A stretch of DNA of 58,796 nt from Halomonas campaniensis (GCF_002211105.1 NZ_JPUA01000011.1:113006-171801); one strand, 5' to 3'. Counted from the stretch's first letter, positions 9,471 through 18,186 are shown. The notes: generated by a model not told the origin, from the sequence alone. Numbers and translations: made by a program.

Positions 9471-9557
9471 TGGTGCCCAGAAGAGGACTTGAACCTCCAC
9501 GTCCATACGGACACTAGCACCTGAAGCTAGCGCGTCTACCAATTCCGCCATCTGGGC
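9471..9557 (-). tRNA. tRNA-Leu(CAG), copy 1 in transcript order
   Basis: 87 nt, encoded CCA, anticodon CAG at 9521-9523. The last acceptor pair differs from the other copies on both strands (GCCCAGA/TCTGGGC instead of GCCCAGG/CCTGGGC), a compensatory change that keeps the stem. It is nearest to the promoter. Confidence 0.96.
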
Positions 9558-9568
9558 AAGTGGCGCGT

Positions 9569-9596
9569 ATAATACCGGGGTGATGGTTAAATGCAA
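9569..9596 (-). promoter_or_regulatory. Promoter of the tRNA-Leu cluster
   Basis: On the minus strand TTGCAT (9591-9596) and TATTAT (9569-9574) are 16 bp apart, followed by a GC-rich discriminator ACGCGCC and the first tRNA 12 bases after the -10. A GC-rich discriminator is typical of stable-RNA promoters under stringent control. Confidence 0.65.
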
Positions 9597-9649
9597 GACC
9601 CCACAGGCGCTTTTTATAAAGCAAATTGCGTAAACAACCTCTAAGACGG

Positions 9650-9678
9650 TTGGGTGATTGAACGTGCAGCGCTATACT
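9650..9678 (+). promoter_or_regulatory. Promoter candidate for rnr-rlmB
   Basis: TTGGGT (9650-9655), a 17-bp spacer and TATACT (9673-9678) lie about 130 bp upstream of the preferred rnr start and are divergent from the tRNA promoter. Confidence 0.5.
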
Positions 9679-9806
9679 GCGCCTATGACTAAACAAAACC
9701 CTATTCATTTCAGCCTATCAAGCGTTGAAATATCCAGCCCGCAACGCAACGCGTTTGCGCCTTTTTTATGCCTCTCGCAAATGACGCCATCAAGGATGTT
9801 GATCGC

Positions 9807-12239
9807 ATGAAGTACTGGACGTTAAGTGATGATCCGCACGCTGAGCGCGAGGCGCATAAATATGGCAACCCAGCGCCGAGCCGTGAGTATCTTCTGGCTG
9901 CGTTAGAAAGCTATGGTAAGCCGATTACCCACGAAAATATGAGCCGCATGCTGGGGCTGGAAGACGAAGAGCTGATCGAAGCCGTCAGGCGCCGATTAGC
10001 GGCGATGGAGCGCGACGGCCAGGTGCTGCGCGATCGCCGCGGTGCCTATGCGCTGATCGACAAACTCGATCTGATTAAAGGCAAGGTGCTTGGTCACCGT
10101 GATGGGTTTGGTTTTCTGCTACGCGATGATGGCAAAAAACCCGACCTGGTATTGCCCCCGCGCCAAATGCGCCGTGTCTTTCACGGAGACCACGTGCTCG
10201 CGCGCATTAGCGGCCGAGATCGCCGTGGTCGTGATGAGGCGACCATTGCCGATGTCATCGCGCGCAACACGCAAACCATCGTCGGCGTTTACCGTAGTAA
10301 TACCCCCGAGTTCGGCATTCTAATTCCGGAAAATCCGCGTATTACTCAGGAAGTGATTATTCCTCATAGCGCCTGCGGTGGGGCTAAAGATGGCCAGGTG
10401 ATCTCGGCCAAAATCGTTCAGCAGCCGGCCACCCGTGTACAGCCGGTGGGGGAGGTGATCGAAGTGCTGGGCGAGCGTATGGATCCTGGTATGGAAATTG
10501 ATATTGCGATTCGCAGTTACGATATTCCTGCAGAATTTCCGCCTGAAGTGCTTGATCAGATCGCTGGTATTTCAGCGGAAGTGCTGGAAGAGGATAAACA
10601 GCACCGCGTTGACTTGCGTGATGTACCGCTGGTTACCATTGACGATGAGTCTGCCAAAGACTTTGACGACGCCGTGTGTGCTTGGAAAACCAAATCCGGC
10701 AGTTGGAAGCTGCTCGTCGCCATCGCGGACGTTTCCCACTATGTGCGTCCCGGCACGCCGCTGGATGATGAAGGTCGCACTCGGGGTAACTCGGTCTACT
10801 TCCCTGGCCAAGTGGTTCCCATGCTGCCGGAGCTACTGTCCAACGGGCTCTGCTCACTGAATCCCCACGTGGATCGTCTGGTGTTGGTGTGCGAGATGAA
10901 TATCTCGCAAACCGGGGCGATTAGCCGCTACCGCTTCTATGAAGCCGTCATGAACTCCCACGCTCGCCTGACCTATAACAAGGTGGCCGCGATTCTTGAT
11001 GAGGAGAGCGAAGAGGGTGAAGCGCTTCGGGCAGAGCACAGCGAGCTGGTGAAGCCGCTGAAAAATCTGGAAGAGCTTTACTATTTATTGCGCGAAGCGC
11101 GTGCTGAACGCGGTGCGATAGATTTTGATACCACTGAAACGGCGATCATCTTTAACGATGAGCGCAAAATCGAAAAAATTGTTCCACGTAGCCGTAACAA
11201 TGCCCACAAGTTAATTGAAGAGTGCATGCTAGCGGCCAATGTGGCGACTGCTCGCTTCTTGGATAAGCATGATTTGCCGGCACTCTACCGGATTCATGAG
11301 CGGCCTACTCCCGAGCGCCTCGATAAGCTGCGCCTTTTCCTGAATGAGTTGGGGCTTTCCGTTGGTGGCGGCGATATGCCGACGCCACAGGATTACCAGG
11401 CGTTGCGTGAGGCGATTGCCGATCGTCCTGACTTCGATATCATCCAAACAGTCATGCTGCGCTCGATGAATCAGGCTGTCTATTCGCCACAGAATGAGGG
11501 CCACTTTGGCCTGGCGTATCAAGCCTACGCCCACTTCACTTCGCCGATTCGTCGCTATCCTGATCTGCTGGTGCACCGCGCCATCCGTTCGGTAATCCGC
11601 GGTCCGCGCCAGACCAACACGGTGCTGCGCGTAGAAGGTGCACCGGTTGAGCCGCCCAGCAAGTGGTGTCCATATACCTTTGAACAGATGCTTGAGCTGG
11701 GCGAACACTGCTCAATGACCGAGCGCCGCGCCGACGAAGCCACCCGTGACGTAGAGAGCTGGCTGAAGTGCGAGTTTATGTCCGACAAACTCGGCGAGAT
11801 GTTTGAAGGTACCATCGCTTCTGTCACTCAGTTCGGTCTGTTTGTACGTTTGGATGAGTTCTTCGTAGAAGGTCTGGTGCATGTGACATCGCTGCCTTCG
11901 GACTACTACCACTACGAAGCTGAGAAGCACCGCCTTAAAGGTGAGCGCACCGGCACGACCTATCGCTTGGGCGATGGCCTTACCGTGCAGGTGGCGCGTG
12001 TGGATATGGATGACCGTAAGATTGACTTCGGCCTGGGGGATGAAAAACCTCGCCCCCGCCGCCAGCCGCGTAAGAGCCGTGGTGGGCAAGAGGGTGCTGG
12101 TGCTAAAGGCGCTGGTGCTAAAGGTGATGGCGCAAAAGCGGCGGGGGAGAAGAAATCCAGTAGTGAGAAGCCTGCCACTCGTCGTGGCCCCCGGCGTACC
12201 CGCAATGGCCCGCGCAAACCATCACCGAATAAGGGTTGA
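9807..12239 (+). CDS. rnr: Ribonuclease R
   Basis: A 3'-5' exoribonuclease that digests structured RNA and takes part in rRNA and mRNA turnover and trans-translation. Domains in order: N-terminal helix-turn-helix-like region, two cold-shock domains, RNB catalytic domain (D279, D285, D287, D288 in the DDESAKDFDDAV motif bind the metals), S1 domain (near 665-745) and a basic Lys/Ala/Gly-rich tail to residue 810. I chose ATG 9807 (MKYWTLSDDPHAEREAHKYGNP) because AAGGA lies ten bases upstream and the family start aligns there; the in-frame ATG at 9768 would add 13 residues but has no ribosome site. The stop overlaps the rlmB leader. Confidence 0.95.
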   Translation: MKYWTLSDDPHAEREAHKYGNPAPSREYLLAALESYGKPITHENMSRMLGLEDEELIEAVRRRLAAMERDGQVLRDRRGAYALIDKLDLIKGKVLGHRDGFGFLLRDDGKKPDLVLPPRQMRRVFHGDHVLARISGRDRRGRDEATIADVIARNTQTIVGVYRSNTPEFGILIPENPRITQEVIIPHSACGGAKDGQVISAKIVQQPATRVQPVGEVIEVLGERMDPGMEIDIAIRSYDIPAEFPPEVLDQIAGISAEVLEEDKQHRVDLRDVPLVTIDDESAKDFDDAVCAWKTKSGSWKLLVAIADVSHYVRPGTPLDDEGRTRGNSVYFPGQVVPMLPELLSNGLCSLNPHVDRLVLVCEMNISQTGAISRYRFYEAVMNSHARLTYNKVAAILDEESEEGEALRAEHSELVKPLKNLEELYYLLREARAERGAIDFDTTETAIIFNDERKIEKIVPRSRNNAHKLIEECMLAANVATARFLDKHDLPALYRIHERPTPERLDKLRLFLNELGLSVGGGDMPTPQDYQALREAIADRPDFDIIQTVMLRSMNQAVYSPQNEGHFGLAYQAYAHFTSPIRRYPDLLVHRAIRSVIRGPRQTNTVLRVEGAPVEPPSKWCPYTFEQMLELGEHCSMTERRADEATRDVESWLKCEFMSDKLGEMFEGTIASVTQFGLFVRLDEFFVEGLVHVTSLPSDYYHYEAEKHRLKGERTGTTYRLGDGLTVQVARVDMDDRKIDFGLGDEKPRPRRQPRKSRGGQEGAGAKGAGAKGDGAKAAGEKKSSSEKPATRRGPRRTRNGPRKPSPNKG

Positions 12240-12241
12240 GC

Positions 12242-13027
12242 ATGAAATCAGCGTCATCTCGGCGGGGGCCCAAAACTCCCGATGGCCTGGATCAGGTATA
12301 CGGCGTTCATGCCCTGCAGAGCCTGCTGGACAGAGGTGAAGCGCCGCGCGAGCTTTGGGTGCAGCAGGGGGCGGGGAGTCGCTTGAAGGAGCTGATCGCT
12401 CACGCTCAAGGGCAAGGGGCTAGAGTGAAAGAGCAGCCCCGCGACCTGCTTGATCAATTAACCCAGGGCGCGGCTCATCAGGGGGTGGTGGCGTTTTGTC
12501 CGCCGTTAACGCCTGAAGGTGAGGAGTCGCTTTGGCTTAAGCTGCGCGCCTGGCCCTCGAATACACCGCCGCTATTGCTGATTTTGGATGGTGTGACCGA
12601 CGTGCACAACTTTGGCGCCTGCCTGCGCAGTGCTGATGCCGCCGGTGCCCATGGGGTCATTGTGGCAAAGGATAAGGCTGCACCGCTCAATGCAACGGTG
12701 CGCAAAGTCGCCTGTGGTGCTGCCGAAGTCGTGCCGGTTTATCAAGTGACCAACCTGGCGCGTACGCTCGCCAAGCTAAAAGATGCCGGTGTGTGGATAA
12801 CCGGTACGGCAGGTGAGGCACAGGCCAGCGTCTTCGAGATAGATATGACCGGCCCGACGGCGTTAGTGATGGGGGCCGAAGGGAAGGGGATGCGACGCTT
12901 AACCCGCGAAGCATGCGATAATCTTGCCAAGTTGCCGATGGCCGGTGAAGTCTCTAGCCTTAACGTTTCGGTGGCCACCGGTATTTGTCTATTTGAGGCT
13001 GTCCGCCAGCGTCAACTTGCAAGTTAA
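12242..13027 (+). CDS. rlmB: 23S rRNA (guanosine-2251-2'-O)-methyltransferase RlmB
   Basis: A 261-residue SpoU-family (SPOUT knot) methyltransferase. The N-terminal domain (YGVHALQSLLDRGE) resembles the L30e-like RNA-binding domain. The C-terminal domain has motif 1 DVHNFGACLRSADAAGAHG, motif 2 MGAEGKGMRRLTREACDNL and motif 3 LNVSVATGICLFEAVRQR. It methylates G2251 in the P-loop of 23S rRNA. ATG 12242 is two bases after the rnr stop; a TTG at 12236 is in frame but less likely. The rnr-rlmB pair is an operon in many gammaproteobacteria. Confidence 0.94.
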   Translation: MKSASSRRGPKTPDGLDQVYGVHALQSLLDRGEAPRELWVQQGAGSRLKELIAHAQGQGARVKEQPRDLLDQLTQGAAHQGVVAFCPPLTPEGEESLWLKLRAWPSNTPPLLLILDGVTDVHNFGACLRSADAAGAHGVIVAKDKAAPLNATVRKVACGAAEVVPVYQVTNLARTLAKLKDAGVWITGTAGEAQASVFEIDMTGPTALVMGAEGKGMRRLTREACDNLAKLPMAGEVSSLNVSVATGICLFEAVRQRQLAS

Positions 13028-13049
13028 TCGCCGTACTACTAAGATACAC

Positions 13050-13073
13050 GCGCCCGTTTGTCTGCAAGCGGGC
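13050..13073 (+). terminator. Hairpin after rlmB
   Basis: A nine-bp stem (one G-U) with a six-base loop (13059-13064) starts 22 bases after the rlmB stop, followed by a short TTAG. A moderate terminator. The 189 bp from here to rpsF probably hold the rpsF promoter and a structured leader. Confidence 0.6.
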
Positions 13074-13262
13074 GTTAGCTGTGAGAATTAGTAATTGAAG
13101 CTGTCGTGAAAAACAGTTGTTGAAATAAAAGTTCTGTTTGATGCCCCGGTGGCCGCCTAGTGCGGTGGCGGAGCACTTCAGTTAACTCCTTGCTTCCTTG
13201 TCGTCGTTTATTGCACTTCGCAGTGGCACACAATGGAAGCTGTCAAACCGCAAGGAGATCCC

Positions 13263-13640
13263 ATGCGTCATTACGAAATCGTGTTTATGGTCCACCCGGA
13301 TCAAAGCGAGCAGGTGCCGGCGATGGTCGAACGCTACACCAGCATCGTTACCGAAAACAGCGGCACTGTGCACCGTCTAGAAGATTGGGGCCGCCGTCAT
13401 TTGGCTTACCCGATCAACAAGATCCACAAAGCCCACTACGTGCTGATGAACGTTGAATGTTCCGGTGAGACTCTCGACGAGATCGAGAACATCTTCCGTT
13501 ACAACGACGCCATTATCCGCAGCTTGGTTGTTCGCTGCAAAGAAGCTGTTACTGAAGCTTCCCCGATGATGAAACCGGCAGAAGAAAAACGTCCGCGTCG
13601 CGAAGAAAAACCGCGCGCTGAAGAAGAAGAAACTGCCTGA
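13263..13640 (+). CDS. rpsF: 30S ribosomal protein S6
   Basis: 125 residues, beginning [19 protein letters not shown], nearly the E. coli S6 start; [16 protein letters not shown] and [10 protein letters not shown] are signature stretches. The acidic Glu-rich tail (from about 105) is the segment that RimK extends with glutamate in E. coli. An in-frame ATG 30 bases upstream is rejected because AAGGAGAT sits directly before ATG 13263. S6 pairs with S18 on the small subunit platform, and rpsR follows after 33 bp. Confidence 0.97.
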   Translation: MRHYEIVFMVHPDQSEQVPAMVERYTSIVTENSGTVHRLEDWGRRHLAYPINKIHKAHYVLMNVECSGETLDEIENIFRYNDAIIRSLVVRCKEAVTEASPMMKPAEEKRPRREEKPRAEEEETA

Positions 13641-13673
13641 TTTTATTCACTGCACGTTTTAAGGAGCTAGTCC

Positions 13674-13901
13674 ATGGCACGTTTTTTCCGTCGCCGTAAG
13701 TTTTGCCGCTTTACCGCTGAAGGCATCAAGCAGATCGATTACAAAGATCTGGACACGCTGAAGGCCTACGTTACTGAAACCGGCAAGATCGTTCCAAGCC
13801 GTATTACCGGCACCAAAGCACGCTATCAGCGTCAGTTGGCGACCGCTATCAAGCGCTCGCGCTATCTGGCACTGCTGCCCTACTCCGATAGCCACCAGTA
13901 A
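13674..13901 (+). CDS. rpsR: 30S ribosomal protein S18
   Basis: 75 residues, the full family length, with the basic [17 protein letters not shown] start and the [19 protein letters not shown] motif. It binds the S6 dimer partner and 16S rRNA. AAGGAG precedes the ATG. It lies in the rpsF-rpsR-DUF2232-rplI operon; a DUF2232 gene stands between S18 and L9. Confidence 0.97.
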   Translation: MARFFRRRKFCRFTAEGIKQIDYKDLDTLKAYVTETGKIVPSRITGTKARYQRQLATAIKRSRYLALLPYSDSHQ

Positions 13902-13910
13902 GCGTTTAAC

Positions 13911-14765
13911 GTGATGCTGGCACTAGCCCGATGGCTAATGCGGGGCACGCCTTACGCTGCTGGCGGGGCGGCCTTGGCAACGCTAGTGCCCTGGCTGTTC
14001 TGGTTAGGTGCAGCCATCGCCGCGTTGATGACCCTACGCAAAGGTTTTGCACCTGCGCTGCCGGTCATTATCGCTGCAGCACTACCGGCCGGTTGGTGGT
14101 GGGCCCAGGGTGACGTGATTCCGCTGGCTAGCTTACTGCTAGTTACGCTGATGGCCGTTATCCTGCGCGAGAGGATGCGGTGGGGTGAGACCCTGATTGT
14201 GGGGACCTTGGTCGCTGCTATCATGGTTCAACTCGGCATCTTCAGTCCGCCAGGTGGCACTGAGCTAATGCTTGAGCAGTTGCGAGAAGGTTCAGAAGAA
14301 GTTGATCGCATGCTCACGGAATTTGCCAATCAGGGCTACGATACTCAAACCATTGCTTCGCTGGTAGTGGGTGGCGTGACCGGATTTGTGGTGCTGTTGG
14401 CAGCCATCCTGTGTCTGGCACTTGCGCGGAGTTGGCAAGCTGGGTTGTATAATCCAGGTGGCTTCCGTGAAGAGTTCCACGCACTGCGCTTGACCCCCAA
14501 AGAGCTGGCCTTGCTGGCCGTTATTGGGGTGATCGGTATGGTGCTAGGTGCTCATGCTCTGGCGATGCTGGGTTGGATTCCGCTATTGGTCGCTGGCGTT
14601 GCGTTAGTGCATGGTTTTATTGGAATAAAGGGGATGAACGGGCTGTGGCTGGTAGCATTTTATGTGCTACTGATCACGACCTGGCCCACGATTCTCATTG
14701 TGCTGCTGTTGGGGCTGATTGATACATTCGCGAACGTTCGCGCACGCCTTGCCCGCAGCAACTGA
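13911..14765 (+). CDS. DUF2232-type integral membrane protein
   Basis: About 284 residues, strongly hydrophobic with roughly eight predicted membrane segments (for example around 18-45, 45-65, 70-90, 150-180, 205-225, 235-270) and one short polar, Glu-rich stretch near 115-140. Proteins of this YybS-like family often lie between rpsR and rplI in gammaproteobacteria, as here (9 bp after rpsR and 15 bp before rplI). Their function is unknown; the shape resembles small transporter S-components. The start is GTG 13911 or ATG 13914; both lack a strong ribosome site, so translational coupling to rpsR is likely. Confidence 0.8.
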   Translation: MMLALARWLMRGTPYAAGGAALATLVPWLFWLGAAIAALMTLRKGFAPALPVIIAAALPAGWWWAQGDVIPLASLLLVTLMAVILRERMRWGETLIVGTLVAAIMVQLGIFSPPGGTELMLEQLREGSEEVDRMLTEFANQGYDTQTIASLVVGGVTGFVVLLAAILCLALARSWQAGLYNPGGFREEFHALRLTPKELALLAVIGVIGMVLGAHALAMLGWIPLLVAGVALVHGFIGIKGMNGLWLVAFYVLLITTWPTILIVLLLGLIDTFANVRARLARSN

Positions 14766-14780
14766 CAAGAGGTTTACGAG

Positions 14781-15227
14781 ATGGAAGTCATTCTGCTCGA
14801 CAACATTGGTAAGCTGGGCGGCCTGGGTGACAAGGTCACCGTGAAGCCTGGTTATGGTCGTAACTACTTGGTGCCTTACGGCTTAGCCGTACCGGCCACC
14901 AAAGACAACATCGAAGCGTTTGAAGCGCAGCGTGCCGAGCTCGAAGCGCAAGCCGCTGAGCGCAAGGCAGAAGCCGAAGCGCGTGCTGAGCAGTTAAACG
15001 ACATCGAGCTCTCTTTGGTTTCCAAAGCAGGCGACGAAGGCAAACTGTTTGGTTCTATCGGTCCGCGTGACCTGGCCGACGCGATTTCCTCTGCTGGCAT
15101 CGATATTGCCAAGAGCGAAGTCCGTATGCCGAATGGCCCGATTCGTCAAACCGGCGAATACGACATCACCCTTCACTTGCACGCTGAAGTGGATGCCGTT
15201 GTACGCGTAGTGGTAGTTGCAGAGTAA
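14781..15227 (+). CDS. rplI: 50S ribosomal protein L9
   Basis: 148 residues. The N-terminal domain [19 protein letters not shown] with the GYGRNYLVP rRNA-binding signature, a central long helix rich in Ala/Glu (50-75) and a C-terminal domain ([12 protein letters not shown]) all match L9. It ends the ribosomal operon before a strong terminator. GAGG precedes the ATG. Confidence 0.97.
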   Translation: MEVILLDNIGKLGGLGDKVTVKPGYGRNYLVPYGLAVPATKDNIEAFEAQRAELEAQAAERKAEAEARAEQLNDIELSLVSKAGDEGKLFGSIGPRDLADAISSAGIDIAKSEVRMPNGPIRQTGEYDITLHLHAEVDAVVRVVVVAE

Positions 15228-15240
15228 GTGAGCGTAATTA

Positions 15241-15271
15241 AGTTAGTAACGACGTAAAATCGTTACTAACT
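15241..15271 (+). repeat. Perfect 12-bp inverted repeat after rplI
   Basis: Arms AGTTAGTAACGA and TCGTTACTAACT enclose a seven-base loop, 13 bases after the rplI stop. A second small hairpin (15272-15288) and the terminator follow directly, so three stem-loops lie in a row. It may protect the mRNA 3' end. Confidence 0.6.
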
Positions 15272-15291
15272 GCAGCTAATACAGCTGCCTC

Positions 15292-15327
15292 AAAAGGCGC
15301 GGGGTTTCTCCCGCGCCTTTTGTTTTT
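15292..15327 (+). terminator. Rho-independent terminator of the rpsF-rplI operon
   Basis: A perfect 12-bp stem (AAAAGGCGCGGG / CCCGCGCCTTTT), a six-base loop and GTTTTT after it. This is the clearest terminator of the window. The remaining 150 bp to dnaB hold its promoter, which I could not place confidently. Confidence 0.92.
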
Positions 15328-15485
15328 CTGGATATTCGCCATTTTTTTGGACGTTGCCAAAACTATCTAGCCCATCCCCCGCTGGGTATTTTAAGACAAC
15401 GCCTCGATCATGTTGGTAGTCGCAACGCATGCGGCTAAGATAAGCATCTTCACCGGCTACGCAGTAGTGTTTAAAGGAGCTCGCT

Positions 15486-16874
15486 ATGCAGGATCAGCCT
15501 TCTGCCGATACAGAAACGGCAGCGCTAAAACTGCCGCCGCATTCATTAGAGGCGGAGCAATCGGTACTAGGCGGGCTCATGCTAGACAACCAGGCCTGGG
15601 ATAACGTCTCAGAGCGGTTGGTCGCTGATGACTTCTACCGCTATGAGCACCGTTTAGTGTTCAATGTGATGATTCATCTGGCGGAAGCCGGTCAGCCGCT
15701 GGATGTGGTGACGCTTTCCGAAGCGCTGGAAGCGCGTGATCATTTGGATACCGTAGGCGGCCTGGCGTTTCTAGCCGAACTTGCCCGTAACACACCCTCA
15801 GCGAGCAATATTCGCGCCTATGCGGATATCGTGCGTGAGCGGGCAACGCTGCGTAAGCTGATCCGTGCCGCTAACCAAATTGCCGATAGTGCCTTTACCC
15901 CCCAGGGGCGTCCTGCGGATGAATTGCTTAACGAAGCCGAGCGGTTAGTGTTTCAGATTGCCGAGGAGCGTCCCAAAACCGGCGGTCCTATTGGCATGAG
16001 TGATCTATTGACCAAAGCGGTTGATCGCATCGACGAGTTGTTTAATCTGAAAGGTGAGATGACTGGGCTTTCCACCGGTTTTCGTGACCTGGATGAAATG
16101 ACCACCGGGTTACAGCCATCCGACATGGTGGTTATCGCCGGACGGCCCTCGATGGGTAAGACGACCTTCGCGATGAATTTGGTTGAGCACGCGGTGATTT
16201 CCAGCGACAAGCCGGTGATGGTGTTCTCCATGGAGATGCCCGCTGAGTCGCTCATGCTGAGGATGCTGTCGTCCCTGGGCCGGATCGATCAAACCCGTGT
16301 GCGTACCGGTCAATTGGAAGACGAGGATTGGCCGCGCTTAACCTCCGCGGTTAATTTGCTCAAAGACAAACAGCTGTTTATCGACGATACCGCGGCTTTG
16401 TCGCCTAACGAGATGCGCTCACGGTTGCGCCGCGTGGTGCGTGAGCATGGCAATATCGCGCTGGTGATGATCGATTATCTGCAGTTGATGCAGATCCCCG
16501 GCTTTAGTGAAAACCGTACCGGTGAGATTTCCGAGATTTCGCGCTCTTTGAAAGGGTTAGCGAAAGAGTTTAACTGCCCCGTGGTGGCACTATCCCAGTT
16601 GAACCGCTCCTTGGAGCAGCGTCCCAACAAGCGTCCGGTTATGTCGGATTTGAGGGAATCTGGAGCGATCGAGCAGGATGCGGACGTCATTGCCTTCGTT
16701 TATCGCGATGAGGTCTATAATCCAGATAATCCTGACAATCAGGGAATAGCTGAGTTAATTATCGGTAAGCAGCGTAATGGTCCTATCGGCACGGTGCATA
16801 TGGCGTTTATCGGTAAATATACCCGCTTTGAGGATTTGGCCCCGGACAGTTACGGCCAAGCGTTCGGCGACTAG
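15486..16874 (+). CDS. dnaB: Replicative DNA helicase DnaB
   Basis: A 462-residue hexameric RecA-fold helicase that unwinds DNA 5'-3' ahead of the replisome. N-terminal primase-interacting domain (PPHSLEAEQSVLGGLMLDN), linker, then the ATPase domain with Walker A GRPSMGKTT near 219, Walker B-type MIDYLQLM near 328 and the motif SDLRESGAIEQDADV near 385. AAAGGAG precedes the ATG at 15486. No intein or insertion interrupts it. The location next to rplI is usual in gammaproteobacteria. Confidence 0.97.
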   Translation: MQDQPSADTETAALKLPPHSLEAEQSVLGGLMLDNQAWDNVSERLVADDFYRYEHRLVFNVMIHLAEAGQPLDVVTLSEALEARDHLDTVGGLAFLAELARNTPSASNIRAYADIVRERATLRKLIRAANQIADSAFTPQGRPADELLNEAERLVFQIAEERPKTGGPIGMSDLLTKAVDRIDELFNLKGEMTGLSTGFRDLDEMTTGLQPSDMVVIAGRPSMGKTTFAMNLVEHAVISSDKPVMVFSMEMPAESLMLRMLSSLGRIDQTRVRTGQLEDEDWPRLTSAVNLLKDKQLFIDDTAALSPNEMRSRLRRVVREHGNIALVMIDYLQLMQIPGFSENRTGEISEISRSLKGLAKEFNCPVVALSQLNRSLEQRPNKRPVMSDLRESGAIEQDADVIAFVYRDEVYNPDNPDNQGIAELIIGKQRNGPIGTVHMAFIGKYTRFEDLAPDSYGQAFGD

Positions 16875-16918
16875 TTTTGTAAAGACTGGTTGGTAGAGAC
16901 AGCTTTATGATGAGTCAC

Positions 16919-16946
16919 TTGAGGATGGGGAGCGAGCTCGTATAAT
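16919..16946 (+). promoter_or_regulatory. Sigma70-type promoter for the 97-aa gene
   Basis: TTGAGG (16919-16924), a 16-bp spacer and a perfect TATAAT (16941-16946) predict a transcript start near 16953 and a leader of about 29 nt before ATG 16982. Confidence 0.7.
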
Positions 16947-16981
16947 GCCCCACCCACGATATGTAAAAACGGGAGCAGCAA

Positions 16982-17275
16982 ATGGCAGGTGGATTTCGGC
17001 GCGGTAATCGGCAGCGTCTTCCTAAGTTAGAAGGCCGCGGTGAACTAGAGGCGATAGAGCGGGAAGGCCCTTTCAAAGAGTGGCTGGGTATGCCGGACCT
17101 TTATCGCTACCATTTGGTAGTCGCGGGCGAGAAGTATAGTTACCAGACTGAAGATGGTGAGCTGCCTGTGACGGTGGGCGATAAGGTCGTGTTCCGCTAC
17201 AAAGAGACTAAGGGTGGCAACTGGATTGACCGCAATTCGCTTGGTAAAGCCATCGACCCCTCTGAATATCAATAA
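16982..17275 (+). CDS. Conserved-looking small protein of unknown function
   Basis: 97 residues: a basic Gly/Arg-rich start (MAGGFRRGNRQRLPK), a short helix, then a beta-rich part with LYRYHLVVAGEKYSYQ and VGDKVVFRYKE that could form a small barrel. I do not recognise the family. A very good promoter just upstream, a GGGAG ribosome site eight bases from the ATG, and codon use like its neighbours support a real, expressed gene. It is monocistronic. Confidence 0.7.
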   Translation: MAGGFRRGNRQRLPKLEGRGELEAIEREGPFKEWLGMPDLYRYHLVVAGEKYSYQTEDGELPVTVGDKVVFRYKETKGGNWIDRNSLGKAIDPSEYQ

Positions 17276-17357
17276 TCGATTGATGTCTTGACCTTCCGGT
17301 CAGGAACTCTCTTGCACTATTGACCTCTTAGCTATTAATGTCTAGTTATTGCTTATT

Positions 17358-17376
17358 GTCATTACATTGCAATGAC
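17358..17376 (+). repeat. Inverted repeat upstream of the DUF6482-like gene
   Basis: GTCATT and AATGAC are separated by seven bases, 84 bp before the next start. It may be an operator; no known consensus is matched. Confidence 0.3.
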
Positions 17377-17460
17377 GGGGCAACAGAAGTGTCATGGGGC
17401 GCAGTCATGCTGTGCCCTGAAGACATAACGTATGAAATAGCCAAATAATAGGAGGGAACC

Positions 17461-17763
17461 ATGGAGCTTAAAGATCTTAAGCAGTTTGTTGCCAATCACG
17501 ACAATTTTGAAATTCGCGTGATTACCCATTCGGGCAGCCGTTTTTATCAAGTTGAGCTGGAGGATGTTGAAGGCGAGCGCCATATGCTGACGCATCGTGC
17601 TAAGCCGATGCTGTTTCGCTCGTTGGACGATGCCTATATGGATCTCAAGCGCGCAGGGATTCATCGCGCATATCTTGTTCAGCATGTGCCCCACGATGAA
17701 GTGATAGGCCGCGATGCGCACTATAGTGAGCCGCTCACATCGCGTATGCCGCTTGTTTTTTAA
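17461..17763 (+). CDS. DUF6482-like small cytoplasmic protein
   Basis: 100 residues with no signal or membrane segment. The sequence (MELKDLKQFVANH, IRVITHSGSRFYQVELED, then MLFRSLDDAYMDLKRAGI) resembles small conserved proteins of halomonads and pseudomonads assigned to DUF6482; function unknown. A strong AGGAGGG ribosome site lies just before the ATG. The stop at 17763 is 15 bp from the end of the opposite-strand DCC gene. Confidence 0.7.
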   Translation: MELKDLKQFVANHDNFEIRVITHSGSRFYQVELEDVEGERHMLTHRAKPMLFRSLDDAYMDLKRAGIHRAYLVQHVPHDEVIGRDAHYSEPLTSRMPLVF

Positions 17764-17778
17764 CGCTGCTCACACCCA

Positions 17779-18177
17779 TTAATATTTAGTCTTACGCATT
17801 TCCCACCACCGCCCAAGCCGGATTCGGCGACGGGCAAAAAATCGGTAACCGGCGTTCATTGCGCCGTATAGACCCGGTAAGCACGACAACTTTACCAGCC
17901 GCCGATAGCCCAACACCGCATAGAGGGCACGGCTGGCATCCATACCGATATACCACTCTCCTTGGCTATCCCGCAGGTGCAGCTGGCCCATCATGGCGTT
18001 AAATTCTTTTCCATGCTCCTTGGCGTTAAAGCCATGAGCCTGAATATCGACCAGCGCGATGTGTTCCCGATGGCGATGCTTTTCCAGCCACGCAACTTCC
18101 TGTTGGCAAAAGGGGCAGTGGCCATCGTGAAAGAGGGTGACAGGCGAGGTTGCCTTCAGTGGTGAGTAGCGGCTCAT
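17779..18177 (-). CDS. DCC-family (DUF393) thiol-disulfide oxidoreductase-like protein
   Basis: 132 residues beginning with the family motif: VTLFHDGHCPFCQQEVAWL (DGxCPxC, cysteines six residues after the first beta-strand), thioredoxin-like in fold. GMDASRALYAVLGYRRL is the second conserved part. Such proteins are predicted redox enzymes. It starts nine bp after the photolyase on the same strand, so the two are probably one operon, and DCC genes often accompany photolyase or light-related genes. AAGGAA precedes the ATG. Confidence 0.85.
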   Translation of the reverse strand: MSRYSPLKATSPVTLFHDGHCPFCQQEVAWLEKHRHREHIALVDIQAHGFNAKEHGKEFNAMMGQLHLRDSQGEWYIGMDASRALYAVLGYRRLVKLSCLPGLYGAMNAGYRFFARRRIRLGRWWEMRKTKY

Positions 18178-18186
18178 CGTTATTCC

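Noticed and set aside
8949..9708. Short minus-strand ORFs over the tRNA-Leu cluster
   Set aside because: They are translations of tRNA genes and flanks, sharing the same tRNA-derived peptide.
9768..9806. Upstream rnr start at 9768
   Set aside because: No ribosome site upstream and the family alignment begins at the ATG at 9807.
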